Made by a program: the position numbers and the translations under genes. DNA of 64,000 bases, taken from contig JAAFHW010000003.1 of the NCBI GenBank assembly GCA_013298525.1, forward strand, positions 13,247-77,246. The letters run 5' to 3'. Under the pieces are notes generated by a model. That model was given only the letters and a program-made list of their open reading frames with translations. It was not told the origin of the DNA and ran no database searches. This stretch comes from Flavobacteriia bacterium. Its GTDB lineage: Bacteria; Bacteroidota; Bacteroidia; Flavobacteriales; Flavobacteriaceae. Shown here in pieces: positions 1-8,944 of this stretch (the first letter of the stretch is position 1; every line of letters begins with the position of its first letter).

Positions 1-761
1 GAATTACTAAAAACAGTATTAATTTTAAAATCTTTATTTTTATTTGTAATTCTTTTTGCTATTGAACTTAACTTTACAAATTTCCAATCTTTAAAAAACT
101 TACCATTCCTTTTTTTAAACCTGTATTTTGGTAAATTTTCACCTTCTTCCGGAAATAAATTTTGTAATAATCCTTTTTTATAATTTTTTAATATATCTAA
201 TTTTTTAGATTGTGATTCAATAATATTATCTAAAGATTTTAAACATCTGGCAATTTTTTTTTGCTCATCTTCATTTTCAGGGAAAAATAATTTTTTTGAC
301 AAAAAAGTATCGTTACTTATGTTAATTGTGTTTTTTGCTCCTTTTTGAATTAATGTTGAAAGATAATTAATTGCATTACTTGGTGTTTCAAAATAAGAAT
401 CCAATATAAAGCCTAATTCTTCTGTTTCTGGCGTAAAAACACCATATAATGGTGATACAATAACTTTTTTAGATAATTTGCTTTGTTTAATTATTCCATA
501 AGGAAATTCACCTGTTGGACTTTTAGTATAAATAATATCGCCAGGAAACACCAATTTATAATTATCAGTATTGGCGGCTGCATAACTTCTACCTAAATGC
601 TCTATTTGATTTATAAGTCCTTTGTTTACAGATACGGAAAATACGTCTTCCTTACCGTTACTCTTTTTATTATGCTCTTTTAAAACTTCTGAAAGAAATC
701 TGTCCTCCCAAACATCATTAATAAATTCAGGAAAGCGTAGTTGTGGTAAATTATTTTTCAT
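1..761 (-). CDS. hsdS: Type I restriction-modification system specificity subunit (HsdS), partial, runs off the left edge
   Basis: Not in the ORF track. Minus-strand translation from the CAT at 759-761 reads MKNNLPQLRFPEFINDVWEDRFLSEVLKEHNKKSNGKEDVFSVSVNKGLINQIEHLGRSY..., then ...FFPENEDEQKKIARCLKSLDNIIESQSKKLDILKNYKKGLLQNLFP, the typical HsdS TRD plus conserved helical spacer. Start overlaps the hsdR stop. Confidence 0.93.
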   Translation of the reverse strand, partial: MKNNLPQLRFPEFINDVWEDRFLSEVLKEHNKKSNGKEDVFSVSVNKGLINQIEHLGRSYAAANTDNYKLVFPGDIIYTKSPTGEFPYGIIKQSKLSKKVIVSPLYGVFTPETEELGFILDSYFETPSNAINYLSTLIQKGAKNTINISNDTFLSKKLFFPENEDEQKKIARCLKSLDNIIESQSKKLDILKNYKKGLLQNLFPEEGENLPKYRFKKRNGKFFKDWKFVKLSSIAKRITNKNKDFKINTVFSN

Positions 762-3714
762 ATGCTCCCAATCCTGATATTTCTCGTCCTTGTACTAATT
801 TTTTTAAATGTGGCACTAAATCTTTCATTAGTTCTACTTCTTTTTGAGCACGAACTTTCCAACCTAAATCTAAAGGTTCCAATAAATCATTTAGTTTTTC
901 ACCATCAAAAATCATTCGCTTAATAATTTCTTCAACAAATGTTTTTAGAGTAGTTGTTTCAAGAAGGTATTTTTTTGCAATTTCTGCTAATTCTTTGTCT
1001 GTTTTTTCAGCTTTAAAATTTTCAAAACCTTTACGAATTTCATTTTCAGATAATCCGGTCGCAGTGTCTAAACTCTTTATATAATCAATGATATCTTCTC
1101 TTTCATCAAGTAAATTGGCACTTGAACTTAACAACATAATAAGTTGTTCTTTTGTCATTTTTTGTTTAGACGGTTTGCGCTGTGTATATTCAGAAATTAA
1201 ACCAATGATATAATCATAATCAATCACAGCAGAAGCGAAAAGCACAAATTCAAAATCGAGTTGTTGTACTTCAGGACTTGCATTTCCTCCTTGATTATCA
1301 CGAAGGTCTTTTAATTCTTTAGCAGTGTCCAAATATACACTCTTAAAAGCGCGAAGTTCATCTATTGGTAATAAATCTTCTATTTGTTCTACTTGTTCTT
1401 TTGTTAAATCAGTATATTGTTCTAATTGCGTTTTATAACGTTGTACTTCTTTAAATCTATCAATAAATTCACCTTTGGCTTGGTCACCTCTAAGATTGTG
1501 TACGTCTTCTGGAGAACAAGTTAGTCCATAAGATTGCATTAATTGATTTAGCTCTGTTATTGCTTTTGTATATTTATCAATAACTTTTGGAGCAGCGTCT
1601 ACCAACCAAATTTCTTTTGCTTTACTCGTGTCTTCGCCACAAAATAAAGCTATTGCTTCATTCACTGCGTCTTTTTGTTGACGAAAATCTAAAATATTTC
1701 CATAAGGCTTGGTATCATTCAAAATCCTGTTTGTTCTTGAAAAAGCTTGAATTAAACCATGATATTTTAAATTTTTATCAACATATAAAGTATTTAAATA
1801 TTTAGAATCAAATCCTGTTAAAAGCATATCAACAACGATAATAATATCAATTTTATTTTCATGACCATAATCCGTGTTGCAGTATTTTTGATCCTTTATA
1901 CGTTTTTGAACATCTTGATAGTATAAATCAAACTCATTTATTGTATGATTTGAATTGTATTGTTTATTATAATCTGCTAAAATGGTATTTAGTGCTTTTT
2001 TCTTTTCTTCAGGAGCTTCTTGATTGTCAATTTTTTCTTGTTCTAAATCTTCTTGAATTTGCTGAATATCTTTGTTTCCTTCTGCTGGTGGAGAAAAAAC
2101 GCAGGCTATATTTAAAAAACTATAATTTTCGTCTTTATTTTTTCTTTGAATTTGTAGTTCTTTAAACAAATTATAATATTGTATTGCTTCATTTATTTTT
2201 GAAGTTGCTAAAACTGCATTAAATCTTCTTTGGTGTGTTGCGGCATCATGCTTATTCAATATTGCATCTACAACTGCTATACGATGAATATCGCTGCCTA
2301 TATTTACTAATCCATCAGGTTTGTAATAATCTATATGAAAGCGTAACACGTTCTTATCATCAATTGCATTTGTTATAGTATAAGAATGTAATTCTTTTTC
2401 AAATACATCTTTTGTTGTAACATAAGTAGCTTGATTGTTTTCAACCTTTTTATTTACGGCATTGTCTTCAAAAATTGGTGTTCCTGTAAATCCAAACAAT
2501 TGTGCCTTAGGAAAAAACTCTTTTATTGCATTATGGTTCTCTCCAAATTGTGACCTATGGCATTCATCAAAAATAAAAACCATTCGTTTATCACTCAATG
2601 ATTCTAAACGTTCTTTGTAGTTTCTTTTGTTTGTTTCATCAAGAGCTAATCCTAGTTTTTGGATAGTGGTAACTATAACTTTATCAGCATAAGCAGTTGA
2701 AAGTAATCTTCTAACTAAAGTCTCGGTATTTGTATTTTCTTCAACACTTCCTTCTTGAAACTTATTAAACTCCTCTCGTGTTTGTCTATCTAAATCTTTT
2801 CTGTCAACAACAAATAGACATTTCTCAACCTCAGGGTTATCTTTTAAAAGTGTTGAAGTTTTGAATGAAGTTAATGTCTTTCCGCTACCTGTTGTGTGCC
2901 AAATATAACCATTTCCTCTATTTTGATTGATGCAATCTATTATTGCTTTTACAGCATAAATTTGATAAGGTCGCATTACTAAAATTTTCTGCTCACTTTC
3001 AACTAATACCATATATTTACTTATCATTTCTCCTAAAGTACATTTAGAAAGGAATTTATCAGCAAATAAATCTAATTGATTAATTTTTTTATTTTCCTCT
3101 GTTGCTAATTCATAAACTGGTAAAAATTGTTCGTCAGCGTTAAAAACAAAGTGTTGATTTTTATTATTTGCGAAATATCGTGTCGTTCTTTGATTACTTA
3201 CTATAAATAGTTGCATAAAACACAGTAATGAATTAGAATATCCATTACCTGGTTCACTTTTATAATCCACAATCTGTTGCATTGCTCGTCGTGGAGTTAA
3301 TTCTAATCCTTTTAATTCTATTTGAACAATAGGAATTCCATTTATTAAAATAATTACATCATAACGTTGATGACTATTTTCTGTATTGATTCTTAATTGA
3401 TTAATTACTTCATATTCATTTTTGCACCAATCCTTTATATTTACTAGGGTGTAGTGTAAAATTGTGCCATCTTCTCGTTGAAACGAGTTAGTTTGTCGTA
3501 ATAGTTTGGAAGATATAAAAACATCAGAATTAATAATTTCCTCTTTTAAACGAGAAAATTCAGAATCAGTTAATCTAACTCGATTAAGAGATTCAAACTT
3601 TTCTTTAAAGTTATTTTCAAGAGAATATCTATCTATAATATCATCACGATAAATATATTTTAAATCTTTTAGCTTGTTAATTAAGCTTTCTTCAATTTGG
3701 TTTTCTTTGGTCAT
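751..3714 (-). CDS. hsdR: Type I restriction endonuclease subunit R (HsdR)
   Basis: 987 aa; nuclease-like motif QRYDVIILINGIPIVQIELKG, Walker A GYIWHTTGSGKTLTS, DECHRSQFG helicase box, LLTGFDSKYLNTLYVDK. Confidence 0.96.
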   Translation of the reverse strand: MTKENQIEESLINKLKDLKYIYRDDIIDRYSLENNFKEKFESLNRVRLTDSEFSRLKEEIINSDVFISSKLLRQTNSFQREDGTILHYTLVNIKDWCKNEYEVINQLRINTENSHQRYDVIILINGIPIVQIELKGLELTPRRAMQQIVDYKSEPGNGYSNSLLCFMQLFIVSNQRTTRYFANNKNQHFVFNADEQFLPVYELATEENKKINQLDLFADKFLSKCTLGEMISKYMVLVESEQKILVMRPYQIYAVKAIIDCINQNRGNGYIWHTTGSGKTLTSFKTSTLLKDNPEVEKCLFVVDRKDLDRQTREEFNKFQEGSVEENTNTETLVRRLLSTAYADKVIVTTIQKLGLALDETNKRNYKERLESLSDKRMVFIFDECHRSQFGENHNAIKEFFPKAQLFGFTGTPIFEDNAVNKKVENNQATYVTTKDVFEKELHSYTITNAIDDKNVLRFHIDYYKPDGLVNIGSDIHRIAVVDAILNKHDAATHQRRFNAVLATSKINEAIQYYNLFKELQIQRKNKDENYSFLNIACVFSPPAEGNKDIQQIQEDLEQEKIDNQEAPEEKKKALNTILADYNKQYNSNHTINEFDLYYQDVQKRIKDQKYCNTDYGHENKIDIIIVVDMLLTGFDSKYLNTLYVDKNLKYHGLIQAFSRTNRILNDTKPYGNILDFRQQKDAVNEAIALFCGEDTSKAKEIWLVDAAPKVIDKYTKAITELNQLMQSYGLTCSPEDVHNLRGDQAKGEFIDRFKEVQRYKTQLEQYTDLTKEQVEQIEDLLPIDELRAFKSVYLDTAKELKDLRDNQGGNASPEVQQLDFEFVLFASAVIDYDYIIGLISEYTQRKPSKQKMTKEQLIMLLSSSANLLDEREDIIDYIKSLDTATGLSENEIRKGFENFKAEKTDKELAEIAKKYLLETTTLKTFVEEIIKRMIFDGEKLNDLLEPLDLGWKVRAQKEVELMKDLVPHLKKLVQGREISGLGAYEK

Positions 3715-3811
3715 TTAATATGAAAAGTTTAAACAAACTACTACACTTAGATATGCCAAAAATACTTAATTATTTTATATTTTAGTTCTAAAAAACTTTC
3801 AGAAAATACAT

Positions 3812-4252
3812 TTACAAATTTTTTATAACATATGTAACAATTCCCCAAATTATCAACTCATTTTCATCAGTGACTTTTATGGGTTGGTAATTTTTATTTT
3901 CAGGCATTAGATAGATACAATTTTCTTCTGTTTTGATTCGTTTTACGGTGAACTCTCCATCTATGAAACAAACCGCAATTTTGTTGTTTTGAGGTTCTAA
4001 ACTTCGGTCAACAACAAGAATGTCTTTATCATTTATTCCAGCATTTATCATCGAATTTCCATTTACTTTTATATAAAACGTATATAAAGGATTTTTACAT
4101 AATTCTTTATTCAAATCGATGCCACTTTCCATAAAATCGGTTGCAGGTGATGGAAACCCAGCAGAAACGCCTTCCTTTATGTAAGGTATTTTCAATTCGC
4201 TTTCTAAGTTTGGACGGAAGAAAGTTAAAGAAGGTTCTCTTTTTATTGACAT
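3812..4252 (-). CDS. umuD: UmuD-like S24 family translesion polymerase accessory protein
   Basis: 146 aa; EGVSAGFPSPA (Ala-Gly autocleavage site), GNSMINAGINDKDILVVDRS (Ser nucleophile), GEFTVKRI (Lys). Overlaps umuC. Confidence 0.93.
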   Translation of the reverse strand: MSIKREPSLTFFRPNLESELKIPYIKEGVSAGFPSPATDFMESGIDLNKELCKNPLYTFYIKVNGNSMINAGINDKDILVVDRSLEPQNNKIAVCFIDGEFTVKRIKTEENCIYLMPENKNYQPIKVTDENELIIWGIVTYVIKNL

Positions 4253-5517
4253 TTTATTTCTAGTATTTCGTTAAATCTTGTAGTGAATCGTGGAGACAAA
4301 TAATTTTGTTTCATGTTCCAAGTTAGGTTCAAATTTTGTGTTCCTAATTTTACTTTTCGATCTCCAATTTTAGCATTTAAAAAATCCATTGCTTTCATGA
4401 TTGCCAAATGCTTCGGATTTTCTTCTTCAAATAATTGAAGCTGTTTTTTATCTTCATCAATTAATTCAGTAACTATAACACCAGCTTTTTTGAATTTGAT
4501 TCCTTCATTTCCTTTGTACAAATCTTTCAACATGGATATGGCAACATTTGAAATTGTCAAAGTTGAATTGGTTGAATAAGGCAAAGTAACCGCTTTGTTG
4601 AAATAATATTTTTGAGATTGGTATTTGTGTTTATCAATGACCAACATTACAATTATTGTTTGACAACATGATTTTTGTTTGCGTAATTTTTCGGCACAAA
4701 CAGCAGAAAATGTTGCTATGCGTTCTCGTAAATCATCAAATTCTGAAATCTGTTTTGGAAAACTTCTTGTTGTTGCTATACTTTTCTTCTGTTCTCGAAT
4801 AGGTTCTAAATCTAAAACTGATTTTCCTTCCAATTCATACTTTAATCGCATACCAATAACGCCCATTTCTTTTCTAATCCAAGCTTCGTGTTGAGGTTTT
4901 GTAAAATCATAAGCTGTTAGAATATTGTGCGCTATCATTTTTTTTGTTAATCTGCGACCAATTCCCCAAACGTCCTCAATTTTAGTCCATTTTATGGCTT
5001 TGATACGTTTTTCTTCCGTATCAATTACATAGATTCCTTGTGTTCTGTCTTGAAACTTTTTTGCAATTCTATTGGCTACTTTTGAAAGTGCTTTAGTGGG
5101 TGCAAATCCAACACAAACTGGAATTCCAACCCATTTTTGTACACGTTTTTTCATCTGAATTCCATAATCATGATAATCAGAAATCGACATTCCATCAAAG
5201 TTTAGAAATGCTTCATCAATGCTGTAAATTTCAAGATTTGGAGTAAACGCTTCTAAAGTTTTCATCACACGATTACTCAAGTCACCATATAAAGGATAAT
5301 TAGAAGAGAAGACTTTAACATTTTTCTCTTTCAGAAGTTCACGAATTTTGAATTCAGGTGCACCCATTGGAACACCAACTTCTTTAGCTTCGTTACTTCT
5401 AGAAATAACGCAGCCGTCATTATTAGACAAAATAACAACCGGTTTTCCATTATATTGAGGTTGGAAAACACGTTCGCACGAAGCGTAAAAATTGTTACAA
5501 TCGACTAAAGCATACAT
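4243..5517 (-). CDS. umuC: Y-family DNA polymerase, UmuC subunit of Pol V
   Basis: 424 aa; MYALVDCNNFYASCERVFQP, YSIDEAFLNFDG, KLGTQNLNLTWNMKQNYLSPRFTTR C-terminus. Confidence 0.96.
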   Translation of the reverse strand: MYALVDCNNFYASCERVFQPQYNGKPVVILSNNDGCVISRSNEAKEVGVPMGAPEFKIRELLKEKNVKVFSSNYPLYGDLSNRVMKTLEAFTPNLEIYSIDEAFLNFDGMSISDYHDYGIQMKKRVQKWVGIPVCVGFAPTKALSKVANRIAKKFQDRTQGIYVIDTEEKRIKAIKWTKIEDVWGIGRRLTKKMIAHNILTAYDFTKPQHEAWIRKEMGVIGMRLKYELEGKSVLDLEPIREQKKSIATTRSFPKQISEFDDLRERIATFSAVCAEKLRKQKSCCQTIIVMLVIDKHKYQSQKYYFNKAVTLPYSTNSTLTISNVAISMLKDLYKGNEGIKFKKAGVIVTELIDEDKKQLQLFEEENPKHLAIMKAMDFLNAKIGDRKVKLGTQNLNLTWNMKQNYLSPRFTTRFNEILEIKCQ

Positions 5518-5574
5518 ATTGTAAATTTAGTCAATAATTGAATTTCACAATTGTTAAATAGTTCGATTGTTGAT

Positions 5575-5610
5575 AAATAAAAAACCACCAAAATTGCTTT
5601 TGATGGTTTT
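5575..5610 (-). terminator. Rho-independent terminator of the nuo operon
   Basis: Inverted repeat AAAACCACCA-aaattgcttt-TGATGGTTTT; on the minus strand the stem is followed by TTTTTTATTTA. Lies just past the nuoN stop. Confidence 0.75.
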
Positions 5611-5632
5611 GAGTATTTTAAAAATAGTCTTC

Positions 5633-7012
5633 CTATTTAATTAAATCTGTAACTAAAGATGGATACAATCCGATGATGATATTTAATACAATTGAAACGA
5701 TTCCAACTGCATAATATACAAATGGAGTACTTTGTTTTTCTTCGCTTGGTTCTTTAGTATACATTGCTAAAATTAGTTTGAAATAATATCCAACACTAAT
5801 TATAGAATTAATAACACCAGCAATAACAACGATTAGGAATCCAGCTTGAATAGTTTGTGTAAACAACATGAATTTAGCAAAAAATCCTGAGAAAATTGGA
5901 ATTCCAGCCATTGATAAAAGTGACGCTGTTAAAACTGCTGCCATCACTGGATTGGTTTTTCCAAGTCCGTTGAAGTTTAAAATATCTTCATTGTCTTTAT
6001 TTCTTGTAACATTTATGATCACTGCAAAGGAAGCAATTCCTGCTAAAGCATAAGCAACCGTATAATAAAGTAAGTTCCCAGATGAATTAGATAGACTTAA
6101 TAAAGTCATCATCATAAAACCAGCATGAGAAATACCTGAAAACGCCAACATACGTTTTACATTATTTTGACGTAAAGCCATAATATTTCCAACAGTCATA
6201 GAAGCAATTGAAACTATTATAATGATGTTTTGGTATGCCGAAGAGATATCAGCATTCATAGTAGCCAATAATTTATATAATGTTGCAAAAGCCACAACTT
6301 TTGCTAAAGTACTCATGGTTGCTGTTACAATTGAAGGCGCACCTTCATAAACATCTGGAGCCCAAAAATGAAATGGTACAGCAGCAATTTTAAATAACAT
6401 ACCAACAGTTAATAAAGAAATTCCTATTGGAAACCAAATTGGCAATTCTGCTGAGCGCGACATTTCACTAATTTCTGTAACATCAAAACTTCCCATAGCT
6501 CCATAAATTAAACAGATACCAAATAGAATAAATCCAGATGCAAACGAACCCATTAAGAAATATTTCATTCCGGCTTCATTACTTTTTATATCTAATCTGC
6601 TACTTCCTGCAAGAATGTAAAGAGCTATTGATAATGTTTCAATTCCTAAAAAGTACATTGATAAGTTAGAAAAAGAAACCATCGCAACAGCACCTGCTAA
6701 AAGGAAAATTTTTATTGCTATAAAGTCAGAAATTTTTGTTTCATGATCTTTGTAAACATCATGGCTCATGGCTACTAAAAATATAGTAAGAACAATGAAT
6801 AGTGATGAAAAGGCATTTGAAAATTTATCAGCAACAATCATATTGGTGTATTGACTGTTTAACAATTCTCCAAATGACCAGATATTTAGTGTTGTGCCTA
6901 GTATTGCTAATAGACCTAAGATAACTACAGGTACAATTGCTTTTCTAAAATTAAAGATTTCAGCTATAAGACAGAAAACGCCTAAACCTGATATTGCTAT
7001 TAATGTATTCAT
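5633..7012 (-). CDS. nuoN: NADH-quinone oxidoreductase subunit N
   Basis: 459 aa polytopic; FHFWAPDVYEGAPSIVTATMSTLAKV, SGISHAGFMMM. Confidence 0.95.
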   Translation of the reverse strand: MNTLIAISGLGVFCLIAEIFNFRKAIVPVVILGLLAILGTTLNIWSFGELLNSQYTNMIVADKFSNAFSSLFIVLTIFLVAMSHDVYKDHETKISDFIAIKIFLLAGAVAMVSFSNLSMYFLGIETLSIALYILAGSSRLDIKSNEAGMKYFLMGSFASGFILFGICLIYGAMGSFDVTEISEMSRSAELPIWFPIGISLLTVGMLFKIAAVPFHFWAPDVYEGAPSIVTATMSTLAKVVAFATLYKLLATMNADISSAYQNIIIIVSIASMTVGNIMALRQNNVKRMLAFSGISHAGFMMMTLLSLSNSSGNLLYYTVAYALAGIASFAVIINVTRNKDNEDILNFNGLGKTNPVMAAVLTASLLSMAGIPIFSGFFAKFMLFTQTIQAGFLIVVIAGVINSIISVGYYFKLILAMYTKEPSEEKQSTPFVYYAVGIVSIVLNIIIGLYPSLVTDLIK

Positions 7013-7020
7013 TTTTTATT

Positions 7021-7051
7021 AAGGATTTAGGATTTAATGATTTAGGATTTT
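7021..7051. repeat. Iteron arm downstream of the four-helix-bundle gene (GATTTAG-type), inverted relative to 7461-7493
   Basis: aaggatttaggatttaatgatttaggatttt. Confidence 0.75.
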
Positions 7052-7069
7052 ATCCAACACCATTAAATC

Positions 7070-7435
7070 TTAATTTTTATTATTTCTTGATTTAATTGTT
7101 TTTATTCCAGCTGAAAAAATTGACACCAATTCATCGGCTTCTTTTATTAATCTTTCTAATTCGACAGAATTGTATTTAATTTCTAATTCTTTTAAAAATT
7201 CTAACCAAAACAAACTTTCGTCAGCTTCTTCATCAACAACTTTTAATTTGTTTAAAAAATCAGCATCTGATTTTCCTCTACATACTGCTCTATAATTTGC
7301 TGCAACAGATGATGAAGATTTAAAAAGTTGAAACGAAATTACATCGACAGCTTTGTTTTTTTCAATTTCCATTAAAAACTTAAACGTATCAACAGCAAAT
7401 TTTTTCGTTCGTGCTTTTAATTCTTCTTTAGTCAT
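7070..7435 (-). CDS. Four-helix-bundle protein (23S rRNA intervening-sequence protein/S23 family)
   Basis: 121 aa; FAVDTFKFLMEIEKNKAVDVISFQLFKSSSSVAANYRAVCRGKSDADFLNKLKVVDEEADESLFWLEFLKE is the characteristic IVP/S23 pattern. Confidence 0.92.
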   Translation of the reverse strand: MTKEELKARTKKFAVDTFKFLMEIEKNKAVDVISFQLFKSSSSVAANYRAVCRGKSDADFLNKLKVVDEEADESLFWLEFLKELEIKYNSVELERLIKEADELVSIFSAGIKTIKSRNNKN

Positions 7436-7460
7436 AACTTGTGTACTCTACGTATTCTAA

Positions 7461-7493
7461 GAATCCTAAATCTAAATTCCTAATTCCTAAATC
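7461..7493. repeat. Iteron arm upstream of the four-helix-bundle gene, inverted relative to 7021-7051
   Basis: gaatcctaaatctaaattcctaattcctaaatc; reverse complement GATTTAGGAATTAGGAATTTAGATTTAGGATTC. Confidence 0.75.
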
Positions 7494-7496
7494 AAA

Positions 7497-8933
7497 CTAT
7501 CTATTAATTTGAATTAGAGTTTCTTTTATGCTTGGCATTACCAAATCTACAATTGGTTTTGGATACAATCCGTAGAAAAGTAAAAAGGCAATTATTATCA
7601 CAAAGACAATTATTTCGGTTGTTGTAACGTCTGCAAATAATTTAGTATTTGTTTCTCCTAGCATTACATTTTGGAACATTTTTAACATGTAATAAGCTCC
7701 TAATATTATGGTTGTTCCACCAAGAACTGCATACCAAATGTTTACTTGAGATAAACTATACAAAACGGTAAACTCTCCAATAAAGTTGAATGTTCCTGGC
7801 AAAGCAACAGATGCTAAAACCAAAATCATAAACATAGAAGTGAATTTTGACGCTTGCGAACGAACACCACCCATTTCATCAATTTTGTAGGTTTCAAATC
7901 TTCTAAAAATTACTTCAGCAGCAAAGAATAATCCAACGATTACAAATCCGTGAGCAATCATTTGAGAAACAGCTCCGCTTAAACCATCTGCTGTTAAAGT
8001 ATAACAACCAGCAGCAATTAATCCTACGTGAGCAAGAGATGAGTATGCTAATAATTTTTTCAAATCCTTTTGACGTAAAGCCACAATTGAACCATAAATA
8101 ACTCCAGCAATGCTCAAACCAATTAAAACTGGCATATAAGTCTTAGCAGCTAAAGGTGCAATTGGTAATTGCCAACGAATTACACTATATAATCCCATTT
8201 TTAGCATAATTCCAGACAAAAGCATTGTTCCAACGGTTGGTGCTTTTTGATAAACTTTTGCTTGCCAAGTATGGAATGGTATGATAGGAATTTTAATTGC
8301 GTAAGCTAAAAAGAAGGCTAAGAAAATCCAAGTTTGTTCGGTTGCTGATAAGTCTAATTTTGTTAAATCTTCCAATAGGAAACTTCCGGCTTTAGTATAT
8401 AAATAAGCAAATGCTATTAACATAAATAAGGAACCACCTAAAGTATAAATGAAGAATTTAACTACGGCTTTTTTACGTTCTTCAGTATCGCCATTACCCC
8501 AAACTAATGCTATAAAGTATATTGGAATTAAAGCAAGTTCCCAAAAGATATAATATAATAATCCGTCGCTTGCTAAGAAAGTTCCAACCATTGCAAATGC
8601 CATGAATAAAACTAAACCATAGAAGTTTTTAGAATTGTTGAAATTATTTCCGAAAGAAGATAATACAATTAATGGAAGCAATGAAGTTGTTAAAAGTACC
8701 ATTGCTAATGATAATCCATCGGCTTTAAGTGCAAAGGAGATATTAGGCTGTAAAATCCAAGGATTAGATAAGCTAATGTTTATTCCGCCCAAAAATTGAT
8801 TTACTAATATTGAAGAGCATACTAAAGCAGCCAAACTAAATAATAAAGCCACTTTTGAAGCGAATTTATCTCCAGAAAGGAAGGTTGCAATGGCACCAAC
8901 TAAGAGTAGTATTAATATAAGTGATACGTTCAT
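7497..8933 (-). CDS. nuoM: NADH-quinone oxidoreductase subunit M
   Basis: 478 aa; YYIFWELALIPIYFIALVWG, IPFHTWQAKVYQKAPTVGTMLLSGIMLKMGLY, AYSSLAHVGL. Confidence 0.96.
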   Translation of the reverse strand: MNVSLILILLLVGAIATFLSGDKFASKVALLFSLAALVCSSILVNQFLGGINISLSNPWILQPNISFALKADGLSLAMVLLTTSLLPLIVLSSFGNNFNNSKNFYGLVLFMAFAMVGTFLASDGLLYYIFWELALIPIYFIALVWGNGDTEERKKAVVKFFIYTLGGSLFMLIAFAYLYTKAGSFLLEDLTKLDLSATEQTWIFLAFFLAYAIKIPIIPFHTWQAKVYQKAPTVGTMLLSGIMLKMGLYSVIRWQLPIAPLAAKTYMPVLIGLSIAGVIYGSIVALRQKDLKKLLAYSSLAHVGLIAAGCYTLTADGLSGAVSQMIAHGFVIVGLFFAAEVIFRRFETYKIDEMGGVRSQASKFTSMFMILVLASVALPGTFNFIGEFTVLYSLSQVNIWYAVLGGTTIILGAYYMLKMFQNVMLGETNTKLFADVTTTEIIVFVIIIAFLLFYGLYPKPIVDLVMPSIKETLIQINR

Positions 8934-8944
8934 TTTGTTTTAAA

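Noticed and set aside
1587-2620. Several small plus-strand ORFs opposite hsdR
   Set aside because: Antisense to a clear HsdR coding region; no start context or family support.
7021-7493. CRISPR-like or DGR reading of the repeats around the four-helix-bundle gene
   Set aside because: No regular repeat-spacer spacing, no cas genes, and no reverse transcriptase or template/variable repeat pair in the window; the S23/Avd similarity alone is not enough for a DGR call.
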